DNA from: Alphaproteobacteria bacterium UBA1301
Lineage (GTDB): Bacteria; Pseudomonadota; Alphaproteobacteria; Micropepsales; Micropepsaceae
Reading direction: 5' to 3'
DNA: 64,000 nt
Assembly: GCA_002307725.1 (NCBI GenBank)
Contig: DBUB01000004.1
Coordinates: 124,001 to 188,000 of the forward strand
Shown here: positions 23,666 to 33,025 of the stretch, in pieces
Position numbering within the stretch: position 1 is the first letter of the stretch
Layout: each line of letters begins with the position of its first letter
Position numbers and translations under genes: made by a program
Notes under the pieces: generated by a model
Database searches by the model: none
What the model was told of the DNA's origin: nothing
The model's input: the letters and a program-made list of their open reading frames with translations, nothing else

Positions 23666-25243
23666 CTACTGCAAAAACTCTCCCGCCAGCGCCCGTTCGA
23701 TCAGATTCGCGGTTTCGGTGCAGCCGTAGAGGGCGGCGAAAGAACCGAAGCGCGGACCTTGGGAGGCGCCAAGGCAAACCTCGTAGATCGCCTTGAACCA
23801 GTCGCGCAGGGGCTCAAATTTGTAGGCTTTGCCGATCTCGTAGATTTCGAACTGCACCTTTTCGGCATCGCGCTCGTCGCCGAAGGCTTTCAGCTTTTCG
23901 GCCAAAGCCGTCAGCGCCGCGCGCTCGTTGTCGGTGGGGCTGCGATACTTCTTGGTCGGCTTCACGAAGTCTTCGTAGTAGCGGATGGCATAACCCACCA
24001 GCTTGTCGAGACCGGCGTTCTTTTCCGGCGAGGCATCAGGCGCATAGGCGCGGATGAAACCCCACAACACCTCGCGATTGTGCGCATTGGAGGCGCTGAC
24101 GAGATTGAGCAGCAAGGCAAAAGAAACCGGATAGGTTTCCGCCGGCGGTTTGCCGCTGTGAATATGAAACACCGGATTTTCGAGATGCTGGGCGTCCTCG
24201 GTTTCCTTCTTGCGATAGGCATCGAGGAAGGCGATGTAATCGTCCACGGCACGCGGGATGACGTCGAAATACATCTTCTTGGCGGCGCGCGGCTTCTGGA
24301 ACATGAAGAGGGCCAAGCTCTCTTCCGAGCCATAGGTCAGCCAGTCTTCGACCGACAAGCCGTTGCCTTTGGACTTCGAAATCTTCTGGCCCTGATCATC
24401 AAGGAACAGTTCGTAGTTGAAGCCTGCTGGTGGCTTGCCGCCGAGCGCACGCACGATCTTGCCCGACAGTTCGACTGACGAGATCAAATCCTTGCCCGCC
24501 ATTTCGTAATCGACGCCGAGCGCCAGCCAGCGCATCGCCCAATCGGCCTTCCATTGCAGCTTGACGGCGCCGCCGGTGACGGGCGTTTCGATTTTCTTGC
24601 CGTCTTCCTCGTAAACGATGGTACCGGCCGCGATGTTGGTCTCCAGCGTCGGCACTTGCAGCACCACACCGGTCTTCTGCGACACCGGCAGGAACGGCGA
24701 ATAGGTGGCACGACGCTCTGGGCCCAAGGTCGGCAGCACGATGTCGCGCACCTTTTCGTAAGAGCGCAGCACCGTCAGCAGCGCCTCGTCGAAGCGCCCC
24801 GATTTGTAACACTCGGTCGAGGACAGGAACTCGTACTCGAAACCGAAGCGATCGAGGAACACTTTCAACCGCGCATTGTTGTGGGCGCCGAAACTGTCGT
24901 GGGTGCCGAAGGGATCGGGGATCGACGTCAGCGACTTGCCGAGATGGGCGGTCAACATCTCCTTGTTGGGGACATTGTCAGGGACCTTACGGAGCCCGTC
25001 CATGTCGTCGGAAAAGGCGATCAGACGCGTCGGCACATCGCTCATCAGCTGAAAGGCGCGGCGCACCCAGGTGGTGCGGGCGACCTCGCCGAAGGTGCCG
25101 ATGTGCGGCAATCCGGACGGGCCGTAACCGGTCTCGAAGATCACTTCGCGGCCAGGTTTCACGCCCCGCGCGAGCAGCTTGCGGGCCTCTTCGAACGGCC
25201 AAGCATGCGCTTTCAGTGCGATTTCCGAGAGGGGCGTGGTCAT
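23666..25243 (-). CDS. lysK: Lysyl-tRNA synthetase, class I
   Basis: 525 residues. It charges tRNALys. The class I signatures are present: GPSGLPHIGTFGEV (HIGH equivalent) near residue 45 and KISKSKGNGLSVEDWL (KMSKS) near residue 290. The alpha-helical C-terminal anticodon region follows. Class I LysRS is mainly archaeal but is standard in Alphaproteobacteria, which supports the taxonomic reading. The start is the ATG at 25243. Confidence 0.95.
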   Translation of the reverse strand: MTTPLSEIALKAHAWPFEEARKLLARGVKPGREVIFETGYGPSGLPHIGTFGEVARTTWVRRAFQLMSDVPTRLIAFSDDMDGLRKVPDNVPNKEMLTAHLGKSLTSIPDPFGTHDSFGAHNNARLKVFLDRFGFEYEFLSSTECYKSGRFDEALLTVLRSYEKVRDIVLPTLGPERRATYSPFLPVSQKTGVVLQVPTLETNIAAGTIVYEEDGKKIETPVTGGAVKLQWKADWAMRWLALGVDYEMAGKDLISSVELSGKIVRALGGKPPAGFNYELFLDDQGQKISKSKGNGLSVEDWLTYGSEESLALFMFQKPRAAKKMYFDVIPRAVDDYIAFLDAYRKKETEDAQHLENPVFHIHSGKPPAETYPVSFALLLNLVSASNAHNREVLWGFIRAYAPDASPEKNAGLDKLVGYAIRYYEDFVKPTKKYRSPTDNERAALTALAEKLKAFGDERDAEKVQFEIYEIGKAYKFEPLRDWFKAIYEVCLGASQGPRFGSFAALYGCTETANLIERALAGEFLQ

Positions 25244-25298
25244 ACTTTGGAATTCCTAAACGCTTTGGAAAGGCCCGGGAAGCTAGGCTCCAGGGCAA

Positions 25299-25715
25299 AT
25301 GTCGTCAACGTCCGCCGCCGAAAATCCCCCCGAAGCCGACGCCCCTGGCGCCTCGGACGAAGCGGTTTTTGCCGGGCTGGAAGCGACCTACCGCGCCGAT
25401 TTAACGAACGTGCTGGCGCTCTATCTCGAAAACTCGGATCAACTGTGCCAGCGCCTACAAGACTGTGCGGCCTGCGCCTATTGGCAAGAAGCGGTGCGCG
25501 TTGCCCTTAAGATCGGCGAGGAAGCCGATGCGTTGGGTTTCCACCGCGTTGCCGGGGCTGCCCGCGGTTTGGCCGACTCCACCTATCATGCCGACGGCGC
25601 TCACGCCCTGCGCAACGACGCCCAGATGGTGGTGCTCGAATATGAGCGCTTCCGCCTGGCGCTCGAAACGCGCTTCCCCAACTTGGTAGCATCGAGCATG
25701 GATTCCGTCGCATAG
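25299..25715 (+). CDS. Hypothetical protein, possible degenerate Hpt domain
   Basis: 138 residues. The protein is helical: YRADLTNVLALYLENSDQLCQRLQDCAA, then YWQEAVRVALKIGEEADALGF, HRVAGAARGLADSTY and a final long helix with VVLEYERFRLALETRFPNL. Spacing and pattern resemble a histidine-phosphotransfer four-helix bundle, but the HxLKG site reads VALKI, so it could not be phosphorylated there. The family call is tentative. The DinG-like gene starts 7 bp downstream. Confidence 0.6.
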   Translation: MSSTSAAENPPEADAPGASDEAVFAGLEATYRADLTNVLALYLENSDQLCQRLQDCAACAYWQEAVRVALKIGEEADALGFHRVAGAARGLADSTYHADGAHALRNDAQMVVLEYERFRLALETRFPNLVASSMDSVA

Positions 25716-25722
25716 TCGGCGG

Positions 25723-28452
25723 GTGCAGAATCCCAGAATCATATCGCAACTTGACGCCTTGCCTTCGCTCGTGCCTGCCGGCACCGGCGCAGTTGTAGAC
25801 GACGGCAATTTGCGCCGCGCCAGTGCCGCCCAGGCGGCCGCATTGCTGGCGGACGGCAATGTGCTGCTGGCCAATGCCGCCTTTGTCGCCGGACGGCTGA
25901 AAGCGGCGCCAGCGCGCCTGTCCTTCGACGTGTTGGAGTTGTTCGCTTTCGTGCGGCCTGGCACCCCCTGTGTGCCGAGTGCGCTGGGGATTGCGCGGGC
26001 GCTCGGCGTGGCGGCTGACCAGACCGGCGTCACCAGCTTGCGGGCCAGCGCCCGGCTGCTACTTGAAGAATTGCCGAGCCTGCCGGAAAAGACGCTGTCG
26101 GCGTTGCGCCCCTTGTGTCAGACGCTAGCGAAAGCGGGATGGCGCTGGGCGCCGCTGATCCTCGACATCATCGAGCCGTCCGACTTGCAACGCGCCCCGT
26201 TGGCCGGATTCGAAGTGTGGCGGACGCTGGCGGAATGGGAAGACGCGCCACTGCCGCCCAAGCCCTCGGCCCATCCGGTGTCGCCGGAAGAAGCTCGCGC
26301 GCGGCTGGCGCAAATCGTCGGCAACGCCGGCGAGGAACGGCCCGAGCAGCGCGCCTATAGCGATGCGGCGGCCTATGCGTTTTCCCCGCGCGAACGGGCG
26401 GGAGCCCCGCGCGTCGCCTTGGTGGAAGCAGGCACCGGCATCGGCAAGACGCTGGGCTATCTCGCACCTGCCAGCTTGTGGGCGGAGAAGAACGGGCCGG
26501 GGCTATGGATTTCGACGTACACCCGCAATCTGCAACGACAGATCGTGCAGGAATGTGCCCGGCTTTTTGCTGATCCCAGCGAGCGCGAAGACAAAGTCGT
26601 GGCGCGCAAGGGCCGCGAAAATTATCTCTGCCTGCTCAATTTCGAAGAAGCGGTGAAGCGGCAAGCGCTCGCCCCCGGCCCGCGCACGATCGCGCTGGCG
26701 TTGGTGGCGCGCTGGATTTCGGCGACCCGCGACGGCGATATTTCCGGCAGCGGCTTTCCGGCGTTTCTGGCAGCGCACTTGCCGCTGCGTGAAATCACCG
26801 ACCGGCGTGGCGAATGCATTTATGCCGCCTGCCCGCATTATCGCGTCTGTTTCATCGAGAAAATCGTGCGCCGCGCCCGCACCGCCGAGATCGTCGTCGC
26901 CAATCATGCCCTCGTCATCGCCAATGCGGCGCAGGATTGGCTGGGCGCTGACGAGACCACCGACACACCCGGCGAACGCCGTGTGCGCTATGTGTTCGAC
27001 GAAGGCCATCACTTGTTCGATGCCGCCGATTCCGGTTTCGCGGCCGCGGTATCCGGCACCGAAATGGCCGATCTGCGCCGCTGGGTACGCGGGCCGGAAG
27101 GGCGCGCCCGCAGCCGTTCGCGCGGCTTGCAGGAACGGCTGAAGGATCTAGTTGTGGACAACGAGGACGCCGGACGCGCCCTCGAAGAAGCGGTAGCGGC
27201 GGCGGGCGCCTTGGCGGGCGAAGGCTGGACGTCGCGATTGGGTGCGCCACATGGGCCGGGAGAAGTGTTCCTGGCGACGGTCTACCAGCACGTTCGCGCC
27301 CAATGCGAAGACCGCGACCAATTCTATTCGCTGGAAGCCGAAACCAATCCGCTGACGGACGAATTGACCGAAGCGGCGCAATCGCTTGGCATCGGCCTCA
27401 AGCGGCTGGCGGTGCCCTTGATGCGCCTCGCCAAAGCGCTGCGCACCGCCCTCGACGAAAAATCGAGCGAGTTGGAACCTTACATGCGGGCGCGCATCGA
27501 TGCAGCGGCCAAGGGGCTCGACTGGCGCGCCAAGATCGTGCTGCCCGCCTGGATGAGCATGTTGGACGCGCTCGAAACCGGCGAAGTCAGCGACGATTAC
27601 GTCGACTGGTTCGAGATCACGCGCGAAGACGGCCGCGGCCAGGACATCGGCCTCGAACGGCGCTGGATCGATCCCACCATTCCCTTAGCGAGCGAAGTCT
27701 TGGCGCATGCCCACGGCGCCCTGATCACGTCAGCCACATTGCGCGATGCGGGAAACGAAGACGACTGGCAATCGGCCGAAGTGCGCACGGGCGCCTTGCA
27801 TCTGCCCGAACCGGCGCGGCGCGCCTGTTTCGGATCGCCGTTTTCCTATGCGACCCAAGCGCGGGTGTTCGTCGTCCGCGATGTCGAGCGGCGCAATCCT
27901 GAGCAGATGGCGGCGGCGTTTCGCGAGTTGTTCCTGGCGGCGGGCGGCGGCGCGCTGGGATTGTTCACCGCGGTCCGGGCATTGAAATCGGTCGAGGCAA
28001 AAATCGCTGGACCGCTCGCCGAAGCCGGACTGACGCTCTATGCCCAACACGTCGACCGGCTCGACACCGGTGCCCTGGTCGACCTGTTCCGCTCAGAAGA
28101 AAATTCCTGCCTGCTCGGCACCGATGCGCTGCGGGATGGGGTCGATGTGCCGGGCCGCTCGTTACGCCTGGTGGTGTTCGACAAAGTGCCGTGGCCGAAG
28201 CCCACCATCCTGCACAAGGCACGCCGTGCCCGTTTTGGCAAAAGCTATGACGATTTGCTGACGCGTCTGCGGCTCAAACAGGCGTTTGGGCGGCTGATCC
28301 GGGGCGGCAGCGATAAGGGGTGCTTTGTGATTCTGGAATCGGCGACGCCGACGCGCCTGCTCGCCGCCTTCCCGCCGGAAACCCCGGTCTTGCGCTGCGG
28401 TCTGGCCGAAGCGATCCGCGAAATCCGTGGGTTTCTTGGCCCAAACGGGTGA
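25723..28452 (+). CDS. DinG/XPD-type ATP-dependent DNA helicase
   Basis: 909 residues with a GTG start at 25723. An N-terminal region of ~200 residues is followed by Walker A (LVEAGTGIGKTLGYLAPA, near residue 235), motif Ia (ISTYTRNLQRQ), and a cysteine set placed as in the iron-sulfur domain (YLCLLNFEEA, CIYAACPHYRVCF). The DEAH box reads YVFDEGHHLFDAAD. C-terminal motifs LLGTDALRDGVDVPGRSL and KQAFGRLIRGGSDKGCFVILE are motifs V and VI. This family unwinds 5'-3', often at R-loops and replication blocks. The N-terminal 200 residues have no motif I could name. dCTP deaminase follows. Confidence 0.9.
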   Translation: MQNPRIISQLDALPSLVPAGTGAVVDDGNLRRASAAQAAALLADGNVLLANAAFVAGRLKAAPARLSFDVLELFAFVRPGTPCVPSALGIARALGVAADQTGVTSLRASARLLLEELPSLPEKTLSALRPLCQTLAKAGWRWAPLILDIIEPSDLQRAPLAGFEVWRTLAEWEDAPLPPKPSAHPVSPEEARARLAQIVGNAGEERPEQRAYSDAAAYAFSPRERAGAPRVALVEAGTGIGKTLGYLAPASLWAEKNGPGLWISTYTRNLQRQIVQECARLFADPSEREDKVVARKGRENYLCLLNFEEAVKRQALAPGPRTIALALVARWISATRDGDISGSGFPAFLAAHLPLREITDRRGECIYAACPHYRVCFIEKIVRRARTAEIVVANHALVIANAAQDWLGADETTDTPGERRVRYVFDEGHHLFDAADSGFAAAVSGTEMADLRRWVRGPEGRARSRSRGLQERLKDLVVDNEDAGRALEEAVAAAGALAGEGWTSRLGAPHGPGEVFLATVYQHVRAQCEDRDQFYSLEAETNPLTDELTEAAQSLGIGLKRLAVPLMRLAKALRTALDEKSSELEPYMRARIDAAAKGLDWRAKIVLPAWMSMLDALETGEVSDDYVDWFEITREDGRGQDIGLERRWIDPTIPLASEVLAHAHGALITSATLRDAGNEDDWQSAEVRTGALHLPEPARRACFGSPFSYATQARVFVVRDVERRNPEQMAAAFRELFLAAGGGALGLFTAVRALKSVEAKIAGPLAEAGLTLYAQHVDRLDTGALVDLFRSEENSCLLGTDALRDGVDVPGRSLRLVVFDKVPWPKPTILHKARRARFGKSYDDLLTRLRLKQAFGRLIRGGSDKGCFVILESATPTRLLAAFPPETPVLRCGLAEAIREIRGFLGPNG

Positions 28453-28485
28453 CGAACCCCCGGCCGGCAGGGTAGTTTCTGGCCC

Positions 28486-29634
28486 ATGAGCACCGAAAAG
28501 ACCGACGAAACCCTGTTCGCCCCCGACGAGCCGGAAAGTTATGGCAAGCATTCCACCGGCATCCTGCCCGGCCATGTGCTGAAGCGCCTGATCCGGGCGC
28601 GGCGGGAAGTCGTGGCGACGGAAGACTTCGATGACGCGCAGATCCAGCCGGCCAGCCTCGACTTGCGCCTGGGCGCGGTGGCGTGGCGGGTGCGCGCCAG
28701 TTTCCTGCCCGGCCCCAAAGCGACGGTGAAAGACAAGCTCGGCGAAGCCGCGCTGCATGAGATCGACCTCACCAACGGCGCAGTGCTGGAAACCGGTTGC
28801 GTTTACGTCGTGCCGCTGCTCGAAAGCGCCGAATTCAGTTTCCGCGTTTCCGGCATTGCCAATCCGAAAAGCTCCACCGGCCGGCTCGATGTCTTCACCC
28901 GGTTGATCACCGATCAGGCGCAAAGCTTCGATCGCGTCGAGACCGGCTATCACGGCCCGCTCTACGCCGAAATTTCGCCGCGCACCTTCCCGGTCTTGGT
29001 GCGCAAAGGCTCGCGGCTGAATCAGCTTCGCGTGCGCCGCGGCAGTCCGCAATTCACCGACACCCAGCTACGCCGCCTGCACGCTGAAACGCCGCTGGTC
29101 GATTGCGAACCGAATATCGAAGGTGGCCTCGGGCTGTCGGTCGATTTGCAAGGCGATCCGAGTGCCCGTCACATCGGCTGGCGCGCCAAGCACCACACCA
29201 ACATCATCGACATCGACAAACGCGGCGCGCTCGACCCGATCGATTTCTGGGACCCGATCGAGCCGTCGAAATCGGGCAACATCGTTTTGGACCCCGACGA
29301 ATTCTACATCCTGGCGTCCCGCGAAGCGGTGGCGATTCCGCCGGAATATGCGGCCGAGATGGTGGCGTTCAATCCGCTGGTCGGCGAGTTCCGAGTTCAT
29401 TATGCCGGTTTTTTCGATCCCGGCTTCGGCTACAGCCCCGGCAAACCGCCAGCGGCGCGCGCGGTCTTGGAAGTGCGCAGCCACGAAGTTCCCTTCATAC
29501 TAGAACATGGTCAAACCATCGGGCGATTGATGTTCGAGCGGCTGACCGAAGTGCCGACGGAAGCCTATGGCGAGGGCATCGGTTCCCATTACCAGCGTCA
29601 AGGTTTGAAGCTTTCTAAACACTTCGCCGATTAA
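28486..29634 (+). CDS. 2'-deoxycytidine 5'-triphosphate deaminase (long, duplicated form)
   Basis: 382 residues, about twice the length of Dcd. It deaminates dCTP to dUTP for dTMP synthesis. The first half carries the dUTPase-like trimer motifs (IQPASLDLRLG, NPKSSTGRLDVFTRLI, YHGPLYAEISPRTFPVLVRKGSRLNQLR). The second half repeats the fold (VAIPPEYAAEMVAFNPLVGEFRVHYAGFFDPGFGY, FILEHGQTIGRLMFERL). The long form is typical of Alphaproteobacteria. The 270-bp gap after the stop carries an 11-bp inverted repeat. Confidence 0.9.
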   Translation: MSTEKTDETLFAPDEPESYGKHSTGILPGHVLKRLIRARREVVATEDFDDAQIQPASLDLRLGAVAWRVRASFLPGPKATVKDKLGEAALHEIDLTNGAVLETGCVYVVPLLESAEFSFRVSGIANPKSSTGRLDVFTRLITDQAQSFDRVETGYHGPLYAEISPRTFPVLVRKGSRLNQLRVRRGSPQFTDTQLRRLHAETPLVDCEPNIEGGLGLSVDLQGDPSARHIGWRAKHHTNIIDIDKRGALDPIDFWDPIEPSKSGNIVLDPDEFYILASREAVAIPPEYAAEMVAFNPLVGEFRVHYAGFFDPGFGYSPGKPPAARAVLEVRSHEVPFILEHGQTIGRLMFERLTEVPTEAYGEGIGSHYQRQGLKLSKHFAD

Positions 29635-29801
29635 CCTTGTCAAAATGTTGCCTCGAATCCACAAGCGGTCGCAAACCCGACAGGTGAGACGGTAGAGTCG
29701 GTTGCGCAAAGTGTCTGAGTTGGGACTATTCGTCCCGCCGCGGATGATAACGGCGAGGGGGAAAATAGCTCCGCTTTTAGGGTCCGCATTGAAGGGGGCA
29801 G

Positions 29802-29843
29802 CATGAGGCGGCTACGGCGCGGAGACGTGCCGGCCGCCTCATG
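29802..29843. repeat. 11-bp perfect inverted repeat before the PEBP gene
   Basis: CATGAGGCGGC (29802-29812) and GCCGCCTCATG (29833-29843) with a 20-base spacer. No T run follows, so it may be an operator or an RNA hairpin in the leader of the gene at 29905. Confidence 0.65.
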
Positions 29844-29904
29844 AGTTTCCACCGGTCCGCATATCGCGATATGATTTCCGCTGCTGACCCGGAGCGGTGC
29901 GCAC

Positions 29905-30456
29905 ATGTTTGCACGTCTTGTGACACTTGCGGCGGCCGGATTGATGATGGTGATCCCTATGAGTGCAGAAGCAGCCCCGTTCAACCTCACCAGCCCGACG
30001 CTGACCGACGGCAGCGTGGTGCCGCAGGTCCACGTCTATAACGGCTACGGCTACCGCGGCCAAAACCGCTCGCCGGCGCTGAATTGGAGCGGCGCGCCAG
30101 CCGGGACCAAGAGTTTCGCCATCACCTGCCACGATCCCGATGCGCCGCATCCCGGCGGCTGGTGGCATTGGTTGGTGTTCGACCTGCCCGCCGCTACGAC
30201 CGGATTACCCGAAAACGCCAGCATGAACGAATTGCCTCCGGGTTCTATCCAATCGGTGACCGATTTCGGACCACCCGGTTACGGTGGCCCTGCTCCGCCG
30301 CCCGGCCCGGCGCATCGCTATATTTTCACGGTTTACGCGCTGAAGGTCGCCAAGCTTGGTTTGGGTCCCAAAGGCACCATCACCAACGTCGATGCCGCCA
30401 TTCGCAAAGCAGCGATTGCCTCGGCCAACCTCACGGTGAAGTTCGGACATCCGTAG
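29905..30456 (+). CDS. YbhB/YbcL family (PEBP, Raf-kinase-inhibitor-like) secreted protein
   Basis: 183 residues with a signal peptide (LVTLAAAGLMMVIPMSAEA). The PEBP core is clear: GQNRSPALNWSGAPAGTKSFAITCHDPDAP with the ligand-pocket Asp-Pro, then GGWWHWLVFDLP and the late AHRYIFTVYAL. Bacterial PEBP proteins bind small anionic ligands; their role is not settled. Its TAG stop overlaps the GTG of the LysE gene (TAGTG), so the two are probably co-translated. Confidence 0.9.
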   Translation: MFARLVTLAAAGLMMVIPMSAEAAPFNLTSPTLTDGSVVPQVHVYNGYGYRGQNRSPALNWSGAPAGTKSFAITCHDPDAPHPGGWWHWLVFDLPAATTGLPENASMNELPPGSIQSVTDFGPPGYGGPAPPPGPAHRYIFTVYALKVAKLGLGPKGTITNVDAAIRKAAIASANLTVKFGHP

Positions 30457-31082
30457 TGCCTCACCTCGACACCTTTCTGATCTTCATGGCAGGCGCGTTG
30501 GCGCTGAACGTCACGCCCGGGCCCGACATGACTTTTGTGCTGGCGCAAGCGACCCATCGCGGCACGCGGGCAGGCGTGGCGGCGGCGCTCGGCATCGGGG
30601 TGGCGACGATTTGCGTGCACATGACGCTGGCGGCGTTTGGACTCGCCGCGCTGTTCGCTGCCTATCCGCTCGCCTATGACATCGTGCGTTATGCGGGGGC
30701 GGCGTATCTCGTCTGGATCGCCATCGGCATGATCCGCCATCCGCCCAAGCTGTCGGACATGAGCGCCGAAGACAGCGTGCGCACGGCGTTCCGCCAGGGC
30801 GTCGTCACCAACGTCTTCAATCCCAAAGTGGCGATCTTCTTCATCGCCTTCCTGCCACAGTTCGTGAACCCGCAAGTGGGTCCGGTGTGGCTGCAGATCA
30901 TGGTACTCGGCACCTGCTTTTCGATTTCCGGCACCACAGTGAATGCAATTGTTGCCTTCGGCGGCGGTAAGCTGTCGGAACGCCTGAAAGCCAATCCACT
31001 CATCGGGCGGATCATGGGCTGGATCAGCGCCAGCGTGATGCTGGGCCTCGCGGTGCGGCTGGCGTGGAACGAGCGGCGCTGA
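30456..31082 (+). CDS. LysE/RhtB family amino-acid exporter
   Basis: 208 residues from the GTG at 30456. Six hydrophobic segments and the family N-terminal motif (FMAGALALNVTPGPDMTFVLAQ ... GTRAGVAAALGIGVA) are visible, as is the NPKVAIFFIAFLPQFV motif in the middle. These inner-membrane carriers export amino acids such as lysine, threonine or homoserine lactone; the substrate here is unknown. Coupled to the PEBP gene upstream and convergent with the aspartic-protease-like gene. Confidence 0.9.
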   Translation: MPHLDTFLIFMAGALALNVTPGPDMTFVLAQATHRGTRAGVAAALGIGVATICVHMTLAAFGLAALFAAYPLAYDIVRYAGAAYLVWIAIGMIRHPPKLSDMSAEDSVRTAFRQGVVTNVFNPKVAIFFIAFLPQFVNPQVGPVWLQIMVLGTCFSISGTTVNAIVAFGGGKLSERLKANPLIGRIMGWISASVMLGLAVRLAWNERR

Positions 31083-31091
31083 CACTCTCGC

Positions 31092-32015
31092 CTATTTGTG
31101 CTCGCTCGCCGGGGTGACGTAGAGCATCTTCTCGCGATAGGCGATGTAGAGGTGAAGCTGGCGCAGGATCGAAAGCCCCAGGATCATCTTCGGTCCGTGT
31201 GGCCCCATCTTCATCTCGCTGTCGGGCACCAGAACGATGTCGGGATTGTTCACATCGACACCGCCAAACGACATTTTCTGGAACGGGAATTTCCTCGCGC
31301 CGCTGGTCCGATTCGGGCCGTTGGCCAAGCTGACGAAGCGCGGATCGTTGTCCTTGAGGTCGAACAAATCTTCGGCGGTGTCCAGACTCATCAGCGAATG
31401 CGGCGCACCGGTGTCGATCATCGCCTTGACGTCCCTGCCATCAATCGTGACATGGGTGGAAATGTGTACGCCGTCTAGCTCGCGCACGATCGGAATGCCG
31501 ATCGGCGGCACGTTCGTCCAATAGCCGACCTTGCCGTCGCAATGGTCCTTGCTCACCAAGTTGAGCTTGCCGCCGGCAAAATCGAAATCAAGATCAAAAT
31601 TGGCGAGGAAATCCGGCGACAGCAGACCATCGATGTCGGGACCGAGGAAACCGGGGGGTAGCAGCGGATATTCCAGGCGCGGCGCCTTGAGGTGGCCTAG
31701 GCTGAAGTTGCTGAGTGTCACGGTCCGGCGCAGCGGTTGCCCGCCGAACATGACGATGCCGGACTCGGGAACAACGTCAATCGGCAAGCCCAGCTCCTGA
31801 GCCTTGTCCTCGGAGAATGCGGTGATATAGCCGCCGGTGTCGACAATCATGCGCAACGGCTTGCCGCCAATCGCCGCCGGCACCACGACGCGATTGCCGG
31901 AAGCCGGCAACATGTCGAGCGAAACGACGATGATGATGTGCTTGCAGTCGTCTCCGGCGCGGGCCGGCGCAAGAGCCAGAACCGCAAAGCCGGCAGCAAG
32001 AAGCGTTTTCTTCAT
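31092..32015 (-). CDS. Retropepsin-like aspartic protease family, secreted, two DTG motifs
   Basis: 307 residues with a signal peptide (MKKTLLAAGFAVLALAPARA). Two pepsin-type half-sites are present in one chain: MIVDTGGYITAF (about residue 57) and AMIDTGAPHSLM (about residue 208), each followed by a glycine-rich strand motif (LGLSILRQLHLYIAYRE near the end). Two DTG repeats mean it could act as a monomer, unlike single-domain retropepsins that dimerise. Substrate unknown, probably periplasmic. The TPR gene lies 12 bp upstream on the same strand. Confidence 0.82.
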   Translation of the reverse strand: MKKTLLAAGFAVLALAPARAGDDCKHIIIVVSLDMLPASGNRVVVPAAIGGKPLRMIVDTGGYITAFSEDKAQELGLPIDVVPESGIVMFGGQPLRRTVTLSNFSLGHLKAPRLEYPLLPPGFLGPDIDGLLSPDFLANFDLDFDFAGGKLNLVSKDHCDGKVGYWTNVPPIGIPIVRELDGVHISTHVTIDGRDVKAMIDTGAPHSLMSLDTAEDLFDLKDNDPRFVSLANGPNRTSGARKFPFQKMSFGGVDVNNPDIVLVPDSEMKMGPHGPKMILGLSILRQLHLYIAYREKMLYVTPASEHK

Positions 32016-32027
32016 GACGGAGCCTTT

Positions 32028-32879
32028 TCAGGGAAGGCGTTTAAGATCGTGGCGGACATCGTAGAGAAAAGCGGCCTCCTTAGGGCAGGATTGCTCCATG
32101 CCTTGCAGCAGCGCCTTTCCGGCCGGGTCGCCGTTGGCAACTTGCCATTCGCCGATGAAGAAATCGGCTTGGCATTTCTGGTGCGCCGGACCTACGCCGT
32201 CACCGCGCGCGGCTTTGCGATAGACATCTTCGAGCTTCGTCTTGCCGCGGATGAAGCCTATCAGCGGCCCAGGCCAGTCGTCCTCGTCAACATCGAGATC
32301 GTGTGCTGCCGCAGCAAAAATGGCCGCGTCGTAGGTTTTGGCGCGGGCGGCGGAGATCGCATACCAAAGGAGGCTATAGACGCCCTGGCGGGGTTCATAG
32401 GCGCGCTTGGGCTGCAGCTTCACTGCCTGGAGGAAATCCGCGGCCGCAGTCGCGAACGCACCGCGGAACCAGTGAAAGTCGGCGCGGAACCCATAAAGGC
32501 CCGTGGCCGGGGCAACGGCAATCGCCGCATCAATATCGGCGAGCGCCGCATCGGCCTTGCCGAGACAGGAATTGGCGTGGGCCCGGAGCGCGAGCGCCTC
32601 GATGGTCTTGGGGCGAAGGGTGAGCGCGGCATCGAGATCGGCCGCCGCCTCGACGCATTTGCCTTTGTGCATCAGAGCGTCGGCGCGGCCGATATGAGCG
32701 TCGGGCTGGTAAGTCGGCGCCAGATCACCAGCAGCAAGCGCCGCCGTGAAGGCCGTCAAGGCGGCGTCGAAATTGCCGACCCGGCGCGCCTCGTAGCCGC
32801 GCATGTAGTCGTCATAACCCGCCGCGAAAGCCGCACTCCCCGTAGCGACGAATATGGCCGTGGCCACCAAGCAACGCAT
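32028..32879 (-). CDS. Secreted tetratricopeptide-repeat protein
   Basis: 283 residues from the ATG at 32879, preceded by GGGGGTGGGT. A signal peptide (LVATAIFVATGSAAFAAG) is followed by TPR helices (YMRGYEARRVGNFDAALTAF, AHIGRADALMHKGKCVEAAADL, LALRAHANSCLGKADAALADI). TPRs mediate protein binding. No enzyme motif is present. Probably in one transcript with the aspartic-protease-like gene, for which it could be a periplasmic scaffold; that is inference. Confidence 0.82.
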   Translation of the reverse strand: MRCLVATAIFVATGSAAFAAGYDDYMRGYEARRVGNFDAALTAFTAALAAGDLAPTYQPDAHIGRADALMHKGKCVEAAADLDAALTLRPKTIEALALRAHANSCLGKADAALADIDAAIAVAPATGLYGFRADFHWFRGAFATAAADFLQAVKLQPKRAYEPRQGVYSLLWYAISAARAKTYDAAIFAAAAHDLDVDEDDWPGPLIGFIRGKTKLEDVYRKAARGDGVGPAHQKCQADFFIGEWQVANGDPAGKALLQGMEQSCPKEAAFLYDVRHDLKRLP

Positions 32880-33025
32880 ACCCACCCCCAACTTTGAAAG
32901 AACTATAGCAGGAAGCCGCCACCGGTTGCAGACGCGAGGTCATAGGCGCCGCAGGTGGCACGCTGCCGCACGAGACGCAGGGGGACGCCTTCAATATGCC
33001 GTCATCGCAACGGCTGCCATCGGAA

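Noticed and set aside
26370..28452. Possibility that the DinG-like helicase is part of an anti-phage system
   Set aside because: Its neighbours (Hpt-like protein, dCTP deaminase of the housekeeping long form) and codon use look chromosomal; no defence partner.
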